From contig JASLWR010000001.1 of the NCBI GenBank assembly GCA_030740765.1, positions 42,961-106,960 of the forward strand: a DNA stretch of 64,000 nt, given 5' to 3'. Below, in pieces: positions 46,275 to 56,122 of the stretch. A program made the position numbers and the translations under genes. This DNA comes from Thermoplasmatota archaeon. GTDB lineage: Archaea > Thermoplasmatota > Penumbrarchaeia > JASLWR01. The notes under the pieces are model-generated. The model was not told the DNA's origin and searched no databases. It worked only from the letters and a program-made list of their open reading frames with translations. Within the stretch, counting starts at the first letter, position 1, and the number at the start of each line of letters is the position of its first letter.

Positions 46275-47396
46275 CCCACGAAGAATTTTGAAGGTAATTA
46301 TCGCGATGCTGGAGTTGATATCGATCTCGGAGATACTGCCTCGGAAATAATGTATAGCGCGTGCCAGGAGACATGGAAGAACCGACAAGGAAGGCTTGGT
46401 GAGATCATCTTCCCCAATGATGATTTTTCCGGAATCAGATATATCTCCGTTGGTGGGCTAGATCCCGGAACTGTAATGGGAATGAATGCTGACGGAGTGG
46501 GTACCAAGATAGAACTTGCGGAGCGCCTTGGCGATCACTCCACTATTGCCTTTGATCTGCTGGCAATGGTATGCGATGATGCGGTCAGGGACGGTGCGGA
46601 GCCGCTTCTTGTGGGAAATATCCTTGATGTCGCCTCGTTAAAGGGAGGGCTGGGATCCATAAAACAGCTGGCGGCCGGCCTTGTAACGGCCGCCCAGAAT
46701 GCAAACGTGGCAGTCATCAACGGTGAGATTGCGGAGTTGGGTGAAAGGATCGGGGGGTACGGCCCCATGAACTACAACTGGGGCGCCTTCGTTCTGTGGG
46801 TGAGGGAGAGTGAAAAATTGATCACAGGATTGGATATCCAAAGCGGTGATTCAATAGTGGCTCTGCAAGAGAAGGGATTTCGATCCAACGGCCTGAGCCT
46901 CGTAAGAAATATCATGAGCTCAAAATACGGTCCCGATTGGCACCTCGAAGCGGGAGAGGTTTTCACCTCCCGGATACTACATCCTTCTACCATATACAGC
47001 AGTGCGATAATGAAGATGATCGGCGGCTACGGAGAAAAGGGGACAGTGGATATTCATGGCATCGTCCACGTTACCGGAGGCGGGGTTCCGGGAAAACTAT
47101 CCCGCTTGCTAAAGAGGACCAAAAAAGGAGCAAGTTTGCACGATCTTTTCGATGCGCCTCCCGCCATGAGAAGCATTCAGGAAATGGGAAATGTCACCGA
47201 CGAGGAGGCATACCGCACGTGGAACATGGGACAGGGGATACTTATTATAACCGATGAACCCGAAAAGATAGTGTCAAAGGCAGCATCATTCGGCATCGCT
47301 GCAAAGGTGTCAGGTATCGTAACCGATGAGGACACCATTATAATCAGGAGCCGTGGCGTGGAATATCCGGGTTCCGATATTATTTTTACCTATTAA
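46271..47396 (+). CDS. purM: Phosphoribosylformylglycinamidine cyclo-ligase (AIR synthetase); apparent +1 T at the N-terminus
   Basis: 'YRDAGVDIDLGDTASEIM..GMNADGVGTKIELA..VDIHGIVHVTGGGVPGKLSRLL'. TTG start at 46271 overlaps the purF stop (TTGA) but needs one T removed from TTTT. Confidence 0.85.
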
Positions 47397-47421
47397 CCAA
47401 AAAGGTAACTGAGGAAATTAA

Positions 47422-47997
47422 ATGTCTACCAGGGAGCAGAATGAAAAACCGTTTTTTTCTTTGGGGCTTTTTCCTCCGCTGGCCGACCCTCACAAAGAAA
47501 AAAATGGGAAAAAAAGAAATTCGGGTCAACCTGCTCGGAAAAAGCGACTGGTCGGTCGGTATTTCCTAAATGATGAAAAAAGAGCGGATTGGGATGTCTA
47601 TTTCATGGAGATCGCGCATCGCGTGGCCACCCGTGCCACCTGTGATAGGAAGCACGTGGGAAGTCTCATAGTCCGAAATAAAACCATCCTTTCCACAGGT
47701 TATAACGGCAGCATAAGGGGGATGGCACATTGTGATGGAGTAGGTCACCTGATGGAGGGCGGCCACTGTGTCAGGACTACCCACGCCGAGGCGAATGCCA
47801 TCATTCAGGCTGCCAGAAACGGAGTAAAAATAGAAGATTCGGAGATATACATCACGGCCAGTCCCTGCTGGAACTGCTTTAAATTGATAGCCAATGCTGG
47901 TATTATATGTATCAAATACGGAGAATTCTATCGCGACGAGAGAATACTTGGAGCAGCGAAAGAATTGGGTCTCGAATTACGGCTGATAGGTGTTTGA
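47422..47997 (+). CDS. Deoxycytidylate deaminase family protein
   Basis: 'THAEANAIIQAARNG', 'YITASPCWNCFKLIANAGI'; 'SGYNGSIRGMAHC'-like motif. Confidence 0.85.
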   Translation: MSTREQNEKPFFSLGLFPPLADPHKEKNGKKRNSGQPARKKRLVGRYFLNDEKRADWDVYFMEIAHRVATRATCDRKHVGSLIVRNKTILSTGYNGSIRGMAHCDGVGHLMEGGHCVRTTHAEANAIIQAARNGVKIEDSEIYITASPCWNCFKLIANAGIICIKYGEFYRDERILGAAKELGLELRLIGV

Positions 47998-48033
47998 TAT
48001 TGCACAGAAAAATCTCTCGGAGATTCGGACGAA

Positions 48034-48312
48034 TCACTCGGATAAAATTTGCGTCCTTAAGAGTTCCCAGAAGGTAACTCCGCTTGCATTGGCCTTCTCA
48101 TGGCATTCTTCGATGAATGTATTCGTTAGTTTCAGTTCGATCTTTGTGTATCCTTCCAAGGTAGTGGTGAGCTCACGCAGGGCCAAGGATTCCTCCACCA
48201 CATCATAATTTCCAGAATCGATCTTACCTTTTATATCATCCTTCAGAGCGGCTTCATCCTTCCATACTTCCGTTTCAAGCTCTATGGTCTCATCTTCAAT
48301 ATTGATTTTCAT
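48034..48312 (-). CDS. Small hypothetical protein
   Basis: 92 aa compact ORF, 'MKINIEDETIELETEVWKDEAALKDDIKGKIDSGNYDVV'; bounded by AT-rich DNA. Confidence 0.5.
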   Translation of the reverse strand: MKINIEDETIELETEVWKDEAALKDDIKGKIDSGNYDVVEESLALRELTTTLEGYTKIELKLTNTFIEECHEKANASGVTFWELLRTQILSE

Positions 48313-48492
48313 TACATCACCACAATATTATTGGTTCAGGTTAGTCATCACTTATATATGTTCTTTGCTAATACTTTTTCTATATTTCATTTTTTTATGA
48401 AAATATTGTCAAATGGGGTGCATCCCATTGAGCAGTAAAACTTATTAGATATAAACCTGTTATTCTTTCGGTATTATTGGAAGGTGTTTATT

Positions 48493-49131
48493 ATGGGAGC
48501 CGTAGGTACAGTGGAATGCCCCAGTTGTTCCGCCCCGGTGGAGAGAGTACCCGGTGTGAGGACCGTGTCGTGTCCTTACTGCGGTACGGTGATAGTATCC
48601 GAGGAGCACCGAAAGGAGTTCCAGGCGGAAGAAATTCTCGAAAAGACCAAGATAAGTTACGGCCCCCGGGACCGTGGCCCATTAGGTATCGATACGGCTG
48701 GATTCTATAACAACCAAGGATTCGTCATCAAAGGCGTTATCGAATACCGTGACTCGGACGGGTGGACCTGGCAGGAATACTTCATCAAGTTCAATGACGG
48801 TAAGGTAGGATGGCTGGAATACGACGACGGTGATTATTTTCTTAATTTCGAGATAGACGAAGAGTTCAAAAAGGGCATGTTCGGCATAAAGATCGGCAAC
48901 GACAAGATGAAGGTAAAGGAAAAAGGCACTTCAATAATCAACTACCAGCATGGACACCTGCCGTTCAGTTATCCGCCGGACACACAGATAAAATACATTG
49001 ACGGGAGGTCCACCAAGGACCCCCGAAAGAGATATTCGGTGGAATATACGGATAACGAGGTAGAGGTCTACGAGGGGGTTAAAGTAAGGGTGGAGAAGTC
49101 TGAAAATCACATAGACATACTGCGGATGTGA
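48493..49131 (+). CDS. Zinc-ribbon DUF4178-like protein
   Basis: 'VECPSCSAPVERVPGVRTVSCPYCGTVI' then 'GFVIKGVIEYRDSDGWTWQEYFIKFNDGKVGWLEYDDGDYFL'. Confidence 0.75.
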   Translation: MGAVGTVECPSCSAPVERVPGVRTVSCPYCGTVIVSEEHRKEFQAEEILEKTKISYGPRDRGPLGIDTAGFYNNQGFVIKGVIEYRDSDGWTWQEYFIKFNDGKVGWLEYDDGDYFLNFEIDEEFKKGMFGIKIGNDKMKVKEKGTSIINYQHGHLPFSYPPDTQIKYIDGRSTKDPRKRYSVEYTDNEVEVYEGVKVRVEKSENHIDILRM

Positions 49132-49253
49132 TGTTGCCCCAAAATTGTTGTTAGTCTAAAATCATGATTATTACATTGTCAAATAGTATGGAAAATAACT
49201 AATAATACGATGTAAATGTCTAATTCGAAAACCAGTTAAAATTTGGAGGATTG

Positions 49254-49601
49254 AATGTGACAAACGGACAACAACCGATGCAGCAAATGCCTATGCCGCA
49301 ACAACCGGTACAAGTGAAAAAAGGACTATCTATTGCAGGGATGATCTGTGGAATTGTTGGAATTGTGTTTGCCTTTATCCCATGTATGTTTTTTATCGCC
49401 TGGCCACTGGGAATATTAGGCATAATATTTGGTGGTATTGGCCTGTCCAACGCCAATAAGAATCCAAATAAAGAAGGGAAAAGGATGGCAATAACGGCTA
49501 TCGTCCTTGGAGTGCTTTCGCTAATTGTACCCATTATTACTTACTTTTTGATCGTAGCTACGGTCGAGAGTGAGCTCACAGGTCTGATATTCTTATTATG
49601 A
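49254..49601 (+). CDS. DUF4190-like small membrane protein
   Basis: 'GLSIAGMICGIVGIVFAFIPCMFFIAWPLGILGIIFGGIGLSNANKNPNKEGKRMAITAIVLGVLSLIVP'. Confidence 0.7.
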   Translation, partial: NVTNGQQPMQQMPMPQQPVQVKKGLSIAGMICGIVGIVFAFIPCMFFIAWPLGILGIIFGGIGLSNANKNPNKEGKRMAITAIVLGVLSLIVPIITYFLIVATVESELTGLIFLL

Positions 49602-49668
49602 ATGTCAACCGATTTCCTGTAATTTACATCTGATTGCGGGAAATACATGACCAGCAAGAAAAAAAGCC

Positions 49669-50289
49669 ATGGTCGATGATAACTTGGCAGTGAAAGGGAA
49701 ATTAATAATAGGATTATTTTCCCTTTTTTTTGTTCTTCTAATATTTATTCTAATGAGTCCGTTTTTTGCCCCGAGCGGCTCACTACGAAATCTTGATGGC
49801 AAAGAAAAAAGAATAGATAATAACGAAAAATGGGAAAAATTGGATATTTTCCCAAAAATCTTCTACCAGTTCGGCGACCTCGTATGCCACCAGAAGGAAA
49901 GCCGTTCACTAAAACTCAATGGGAACCTGATGCCTGTCTGCTCGAGGGATGTTGGAATCTATATCGGGTTCGCAACCGGTTTCTTTATTGTCTTGATAAT
50001 CCCTCAAAATTCATCCTTTTTGGAATCATGTTTTACTATTTTACCTAAAAAGTTAAAGGAAAGACGAATTGCATATATTAATACAAAAAATAAGAGATGG
50101 ATAATTGGCCTCACAGTAACGGGGTTTTTATTACCCTTGGCTTTAGATGGTTGTATGCAACTATTAACTTCGTACGAAAGTACAAACACGATACGCATTT
50201 TAACAGGTTTTTTCTTTGGTGCTGGGGGAAGTTACTTTCTTGGAGTACTGATTGGAAGTTCAATTGTGGAAACGTATGATGAGCAATAA
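49669..50289 (+). CDS. DUF2085-like membrane protein
   Basis: 'FGDLVCHQKESRSLKLNGNLMPVCSRDVGIYIGFATGF' and 'LDGCMQLLTSYESTNTIRILTGFFFGAGGSYFLG'. Confidence 0.75.
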   Translation: MVDDNLAVKGKLIIGLFSLFFVLLIFILMSPFFAPSGSLRNLDGKEKRIDNNEKWEKLDIFPKIFYQFGDLVCHQKESRSLKLNGNLMPVCSRDVGIYIGFATGFFIVLIIPQNSSFLESCFTILPKKLKERRIAYINTKNKRWIIGLTVTGFLLPLALDGCMQLLTSYESTNTIRILTGFFFGAGGSYFLGVLIGSSIVETYDEQ

Positions 50290-50390
50290 ACGCTCTAGTA
50301 ATAAAAAATCCCCGATTGTGAGGGATTGGGATTCATTCCCGACATTCCATAATTACAATATCCCGCCGTAATTTCTTTTCATTTCAAAGG

Positions 50391-51185
50391 CTAATAACCC
50401 ACCGGTTCGGACTGCCGCGAAGTTGGTTGACTGCAGTACGGGCATATGGTATACCTGACGTCCACCTGCTGGCCGCAGGAAAGACATACTTTCTTGCTGC
50501 CCGATGTAACTGAAGAAACGGGATTTCCGCAAGCGGGACACGCCTTCCAGCCAGGCTGTATGTCAGCCCCGCAGGAAACACAATTCGATTCGCAGGTAGA
50601 TATGGCCTTACCGCATACTGGACATGCTTTCCACCCCGGCTGAATGGCGGCATTGCAATGCGCGCAGGTTTCACCGTCCGCAGGTGGCGGGGGAACAGGC
50701 GCAGGGGCCCTTTTCGGTCCCTCTGAAGGGTAATTTAAAGCCATGATCGAATCCAAATATTCGGTAAATCGACTGCAGAATTTCTTGGCTTGGATCTTCT
50801 GGGAGGCAATGGATGCGGCACCCACCAGCGCGGAGGCCCCCAAAGAAGCAATGGCAATCACCCCCGCCTTTTTTTGTGTCCGGCCCCAGAACTTCAGTTT
50901 TACTCTCGTCGTCGATCCCTTCTGTTTGATGGACATGGAGAATTGCTCTTCGAGAGCTATCTTTATTCCCTTTTTGAAACCGATGATCCCCTTTAACTTA
51001 CCGGAAACCTCATCTCTCTCCACTTCCACCTCGTAACGTTGATCCTTGAACCAATCCTTCATCTTCTTTACTAACCATTTCCGGGTAACCTTTTTTGGAT
51101 ATTCTCTAACAATGGTCTCGGAAAATACCTTCGGCATCTTTGCCTTTCGAACGTATGTGCTGACCTTTCCCATGTGTGTCACCAA
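50391..51185 (-). CDS. Protein with three C-terminal zinc ribbons
   Basis: 'CAHCNAAIQPGWKACPVCG', 'CVSCGADIQPGWKACPACG', 'CLSCGQQVDVRYTICPYC'. Confidence 0.75.
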   Translation of the reverse strand: MVTHMGKVSTYVRKAKMPKVFSETIVREYPKKVTRKWLVKKMKDWFKDQRYEVEVERDEVSGKLKGIIGFKKGIKIALEEQFSMSIKQKGSTTRVKLKFWGRTQKKAGVIAIASLGASALVGAASIASQKIQAKKFCSRFTEYLDSIMALNYPSEGPKRAPAPVPPPPADGETCAHCNAAIQPGWKACPVCGKAISTCESNCVSCGADIQPGWKACPACGNPVSSVTSGSKKVCLSCGQQVDVRYTICPYCSQPTSRQSEPVGY

Positions 51186-51289
51186 TTTCGAAATAGAGTG
51201 ATTGAAATAATATTTATTATTTAGTCGTAGATTTACGTTTTACCCGGGCGAGAATTGATGATTTTCAGAACCCTAACGCACCGATATGA

Positions 51290-51856
51290 TTAAAAATTCC
51301 TTTTTTTTAATATTCGGGACGGATCACAGCCGTTCTTTTTCAATCTTTCCGATACCTCTCGAAAACCGGTACACCTGGAAAAATCCCCATGGTAAATACA
51401 CGGGAGGCATTTCTTTCGAAAATTCGCCACATGATGATACCTTATCAACGAGAGCAGCATGACCAAAGCCAGAAGATAGATTATTTTCAACCATAACGAT
51501 CCGCCCACCTTGATCGGGATCACCACCAGTAGAAAAGCCCACGCTCCCGTGAGAAACCTCACACACCGCCTAAGGAATACGGAACTGAAATGAATGAATG
51601 TCTGGATGACCAAGGGCATCATCAAGCAAAAACCCACTAACGCTATCTTCAAAGGGTCCAGTGTGCGATATTGTCCCATCAAGAACAGTGTCAATATCGT
51701 TAAGATAAGTCCTGAATAAAGAAAGAAGCATCCTCCGCAGATCTTCATCCCCCTGATCTTTATAACGTCATCCCTATAATGCCTGCAATTCGGGTGATGG
51801 GAAAGATAGACCGGTGAGAACGAACGGATGACCCTCAATACAGTGGTCAAAGACAT
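51290..51856 (-). CDS. Membrane protein related to the DUF2085 type
   Basis: 'LSHHPNCRHYRDDVIKIRGMKICGGCFFLYSGLI' plus several TMs. Confidence 0.55.
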   Translation of the reverse strand: MSLTTVLRVIRSFSPVYLSHHPNCRHYRDDVIKIRGMKICGGCFFLYSGLILTILTLFLMGQYRTLDPLKIALVGFCLMMPLVIQTFIHFSSVFLRRCVRFLTGAWAFLLVVIPIKVGGSLWLKIIYLLALVMLLSLIRYHHVANFRKKCLPCIYHGDFSRCTGFREVSERLKKNGCDPSRILKKRNF

Positions 51857-51901
51857 TTACTTTCTCTCCCGGGATCGAAAATTTTTGCTTACAAACAATA
51901 C

Positions 51902-53044
51902 TCAATAACCGCCTGCTGCCCTTAAACGGTCATACATGACATCGGCACTTCTCCAGCGGTCCTCTTTTCGTTTCTCGAGAGCCTTGAGTATCACCGTATC
52001 CACCCTTGGCGATATCTCCGGGTTCAAATGGGATGGCGGTGTAACGTCATCGTTTATTATCTTCCCCATGATACCTACAGGATCATCCTCCATGAATGGA
52101 TTTATTCCCGTGAGTATCTCGTAACCAACAACGGCGATCTGGAATATGTCCGTGCTCCAGTCCACTTCACCGAATTTTTTCCGGCTGACCTGTTCGGGAG
52201 CGCTGTACGCGAGGGTACCCTTGGCCCCAACTGTCTTGGTTGCGGATTCCGACGCCATGAACTTCCCTATACCCCAGTCCGTCAGTTTCGGTATGCCGTC
52301 TTTCGTGAAAAGTATGTTCTCGGGTTTAATATCCCTGTGAATGGAAGCCATTCGGTGGGCGTAGGAAATGGCATCGACAAGCTGGATAAATATGCTCAAT
52401 GCTTCGTGGGTCGTCAGTCTCCGGTATCTCATCAGCCCTTTCAGACTGCCCCCCTCCATCAATTCCATCACTAGTGCGGGATAGGGGTCCAGGATGGAAC
52501 AGTAAAACTCCACGATATTCTTGTGTTTTAGCATCTTCCACATGTTCGCTTCTGATTCGAATTTTTCGTAGATGGACGAATCAAGGGTCTCTTCGAGGAA
52601 TCTAGGCATCTTTATGGCCACATCCCGGCCCCCAATATCTTTTGCCTTGTAGACCGTGGCAAAACCACCCGAACCCAGTTTATGTGAAATCGTATAATCC
52701 GGGATGGTATTCTCTATGGAAGCGGGTGCTCTTTCCAGTGTAGGTACGGGACCTATGTCAATATTCCGTGCCGGGGAAGATGTATGAGGCGGAGGTGGAG
52801 AAGGAGAATGAGAAGGAGAATGAGAAGGATAAGGAGCCGCAGGGGGTGGTGCTTGTTGAGCAGGATATTGCATTGACGGGTATGGCATTTGTGGGCCGTA
52901 TTGTGCTTGGAGATTTGCCTGCATTTGACCCGGGGTCAGGCCGACCTCCTTGTAATTGACAAAGAGATAGATAAGCGCCCCGGGCCAAAAACAGACGAAG
53001 AGCAGAATGAGGATCGGCCAACTCCCGATAAACTTCTTTGCCAT
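51902..53044 (-). CDS. Hanks-type Ser/Thr protein kinase with N-terminal TM and Pro-rich linker
   Basis: 'KLGSGGFATVYKAKDIGGRDVAIKM', 'SIHRDIKPENILFTKDGIPKLTDWGIGKF', 'GTLAYSAPEQ'. Confidence 0.9.
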   Translation of the reverse strand: MAKKFIGSWPILILLFVCFWPGALIYLFVNYKEVGLTPGQMQANLQAQYGPQMPYPSMQYPAQQAPPPAAPYPSHSPSHSPSPPPPHTSSPARNIDIGPVPTLERAPASIENTIPDYTISHKLGSGGFATVYKAKDIGGRDVAIKMPRFLEETLDSSIYEKFESEANMWKMLKHKNIVEFYCSILDPYPALVMELMEGGSLKGLMRYRRLTTHEALSIFIQLVDAISYAHRMASIHRDIKPENILFTKDGIPKLTDWGIGKFMASESATKTVGAKGTLAYSAPEQVSRKKFGEVDWSTDIFQIAVVGYEILTGINPFMEDDPVGIMGKIINDDVTPPSHLNPEISPRVDTVILKALEKRKEDRWRSADVMYDRLRAAGGY

Positions 53045-53235
53045 AGTGCCACTCTTTTAAGTTAATGATGAAATCGGAACAAAAGAATATCTACTGAATT
53101 TATTTAAACGTTTTTATCATACAATCGGCCAATGAGATAATTTAAAGTCGCTACCACATTTACACCAAAAATATATATACCGTCTTCAGTATCCTCCATT
53201 TGCTGCGATAATTACGAAAAAAAGGTGTATTTCAG

Positions 53236-53871
53236 ATGGAAAAAAAACTATTAAAAGGTACCACTACGGTAGGTCTCACTTACAAGGACGGCATCGTAAT
53301 GGCCACTGAACACAGGGCCACCATGGGTACTCTCATTGCTCATAAAAAAACCCAGAAGCTGTTCAGGATCACCGAACACCTGGGTCTCACCACGGCTGGA
53401 CTGGTGGGAGATGCGCAGGTTCTTGCGAGATATCTCCGAGCGGAAGCCGAGCTTTATGCACTTAAAAGAAACACACCCATAACCGTAAGGGCCGCCTCGA
53501 CACTGATGGCGAATATATTGAATGCCCGCAAGTATTATCCCTACTGGGTACAGCTGATTATTGCAGGCGTTGACGATGAGGGAGGCCACGTGTATTCTCT
53601 CGATGCGGCGGGCGGGAGTATTCCCGACACCTACGTGACCACCGGTTCCGGCTCTCCCTACGTTTACGGCGTGCTGGAAGACCATTTCAAGGAGAATATG
53701 ACTAAGAAGGATACCGTTGACCTGGCAATAAGGGGGATAACGGCTGCTATGAAGAGGGATGCGGCATCCGGTAACGGAATAGATGTTGCCACTATTTCAC
53801 AAAAGGCGGGGTGGAACTGGATATCCGGAGAAGAGATTGAAAAACGGATATCTGCCATGGGTTTGAAATAA
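53236..53871 (+). CDS. psmB: Proteasome subunit beta
   Basis: 'KGTTTVGLTYKDGIVMATEHRATMGTLIAHKKTQKLFRI' with catalytic Thr; 'GGSIPDTYVTTGSGSPYVYGVLED'. Confidence 0.9.
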   Translation: MEKKLLKGTTTVGLTYKDGIVMATEHRATMGTLIAHKKTQKLFRITEHLGLTTAGLVGDAQVLARYLRAEAELYALKRNTPITVRAASTLMANILNARKYYPYWVQLIIAGVDDEGGHVYSLDAAGGSIPDTYVTTGSGSPYVYGVLEDHFKENMTKKDTVDLAIRGITAAMKRDAASGNGIDVATISQKAGWNWISGEEIEKRISAMGLK

Positions 53872-54027
53872 TCGTTATTGAAAGAAAAAATTTATTTATA
53901 ATAAATACGGTCTCCGCCTGATCAGCAGATTGGTGCTGTTATGGGTGGGGAATGCCATTTTAAAGAATAATTCCAACGGATTTTATTAGCCCTCCGTTCT
54001 GTCCTCTGTAAGCGATCAAATTGTTCT

Positions 54028-56049
54028 ATGGCACACAAATTACCTTACTTTAGCACAAAGAGTATGGATAGTATTTCTACCTCGTTTTCTTTAAAAAATG
54101 ACGAGATAATTGATGAAAATATTGGATTGGTTTCGATGGGTGTCAACAAGATACTGAACACTATAAAGGAGCAGATAAGGGAACTGCTGCCAGTGACCGT
54201 TATAGTCAGCTCAATAGATATTGAAGGACCGGAGATCGTAATTTACACAAAGAACCTTGGAGAATTTGCCAGGAACAACTATATAGTACGAAAACTGGCA
54301 CAGTCTCTGAAAAAACGGGTCGTGATAAGACCGGATCCCAGCGAACTCCTGGAACCCAAGGAGGCCCGGCTAAAGATCGAGCAGATAATGCCCGAGGAAG
54401 CAGAGGTCTCCGATATTCTGTTCGTTGAGGAGAACGGTGAGGTTATAATCGAAGCCGGCGCCCCGGGAATCGCCATAGGGAGAAGGGGAGCGATCCTATC
54501 GAGGATAAAGCAATCATGCGGATGGGCCCCAAAAGTGGTTCGTACACCGCCCATTCCCTCAAAGACGGTGAAGGAGATCCGGCAGTATCTCCAGGAAGTA
54601 AAGGTCGAAAGAAAGAAATTCCTGCGAAGGGTGGGGAAAAGCATTTACGCAGAGCCCAACAAGAAGATGGAATGGCTCAGATTGACATGTCTTGGTGGAT
54701 TTCACGAGGTGGGCAGAAGTTGTTTGCTTCTGAGCACGGAAGGTACAAAGGTACTGGTGGACTGCGGGGTGAACGTTGGCGGGCATGAGGACAGTGTTTC
54801 TCCATATCTCGGACTTCCGGAAGTATTACCTCTTGAAACCCTGGATGCAGTAGTGGTGACCCACGCCCATCTCGACCACTCGGGGCTGGTTCCGCTTCTC
54901 TTCAAGTACGGGTATAACGGGCCGGTCTTCTGCACAGCTCCAACCCGCGATCTGATGTCACTCCTCCAGTTGGACTATCTGAAAGTTGCTGTGGGGGAAG
55001 GAAAGAAAACTCCATACGAGTCTTCTCATATCAGAAAGCAGGTGCAGCATACCATAACGTTGTCTTACGGGGAAACCACAGATATTTCACCCGAGGTCAG
55101 GCTCACCTTCCAAAATGCCGGTCATATTCTGGGCTCTTCCATTGCCCATTTTCACTTCGGAGAAGGGTTCCACAATGTAGCCGTAACCGGAGACATAAAG
55201 TTCGAGAACACTTATCTGTTCAATCCGGCCACCCGAAGATTTCCGAGGCTCGAAACTCTTATTACCGAATCTACCTACGGGGGAAAGATGGACTTTCAAC
55301 CTCCCAGGAAGGCCGCTGCGAAAGAGTTAAAGGACATTGTCAACAGGACCGTCGAGAGGGGCGGTAAAGTTCTGGTTCCCGTTTTTGCCGTGGGAAGGTC
55401 CCAGGAAGTGATGATGACCCTGGAAAAGCTAATGCGGAACGGAGAGATCCCCACCGTGCCAGTATACCTCGACGGGATGATAATGGAGGCCACGGCCATA
55501 CATACCGCTTACCCGGATTTTCTCAACGACAGGCTGCGGAATATGATATTCCAGAGAAGGAGCAATCCCTTTCTTTCGGAGATATTCGAACACGTTTCGG
55601 CCAGGACCCGAAGAAATGAGATCATGGACGACCCGGACTCATGCATCGTGCTGGCCACTTCGGGCATGCTGAACGGCGGCCCGGTGATGGAATACCTGAA
55701 GGTGTGGGGTCCGGAGAGAAGCAACACGCTGGTCTTCGTTGGATACCAGGCTTCCGGAACGAAGGGGCACGGCATCCAGCAGGGAAAACGGGAAATCACG
55801 ATATACGAGAAGGGCAAACCCATGAAAATAATGATAAACCTGAATATCGAGGTATGCGATGGTTTCTCGGGGCACAGCGACCGCAGGCAGCTCCTCTCCT
55901 ACGTGGCCACACTGGAACCTCGTCCGGAAAAGATCATCATTGGTCACGGTGAAACGTCCAAATCCATAGATTTCGGTGCCACTATCAAACGAAAGTACAG
56001 CATCGAGAGCATTGTACCCAAGAATCTTGAGACAGTCAGACTTTCATAA
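54028..56049 (+). CDS. aCPSF1/FttA-like KH-domain beta-CASP ribonuclease
   Basis: KH-type N-terminus, 'VVVTHAHLDHSGLVPLLFKYGYNGPVFCTAPT', 'QNAGHILGSSIAHFHFGEGFHNVAVTGDIKFENTYLF', 'VCDGFSGHSDRRQLL'. Confidence 0.9.
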   Translation: MAHKLPYFSTKSMDSISTSFSLKNDEIIDENIGLVSMGVNKILNTIKEQIRELLPVTVIVSSIDIEGPEIVIYTKNLGEFARNNYIVRKLAQSLKKRVVIRPDPSELLEPKEARLKIEQIMPEEAEVSDILFVEENGEVIIEAGAPGIAIGRRGAILSRIKQSCGWAPKVVRTPPIPSKTVKEIRQYLQEVKVERKKFLRRVGKSIYAEPNKKMEWLRLTCLGGFHEVGRSCLLLSTEGTKVLVDCGVNVGGHEDSVSPYLGLPEVLPLETLDAVVVTHAHLDHSGLVPLLFKYGYNGPVFCTAPTRDLMSLLQLDYLKVAVGEGKKTPYESSHIRKQVQHTITLSYGETTDISPEVRLTFQNAGHILGSSIAHFHFGEGFHNVAVTGDIKFENTYLFNPATRRFPRLETLITESTYGGKMDFQPPRKAAAKELKDIVNRTVERGGKVLVPVFAVGRSQEVMMTLEKLMRNGEIPTVPVYLDGMIMEATAIHTAYPDFLNDRLRNMIFQRRSNPFLSEIFEHVSARTRRNEIMDDPDSCIVLATSGMLNGGPVMEYLKVWGPERSNTLVFVGYQASGTKGHGIQQGKREITIYEKGKPMKIMINLNIEVCDGFSGHSDRRQLLSYVATLEPRPEKIIIGHGETSKSIDFGATIKRKYSIESIVPKNLETVRLS

Positions 56050-56122
56050 ACGGCGGAGAAGATTCATACGCGTTTCCACGTGGGCGAATCCGGCGACCCG
56101 TTCTGAGGAATTGATCGAAACT

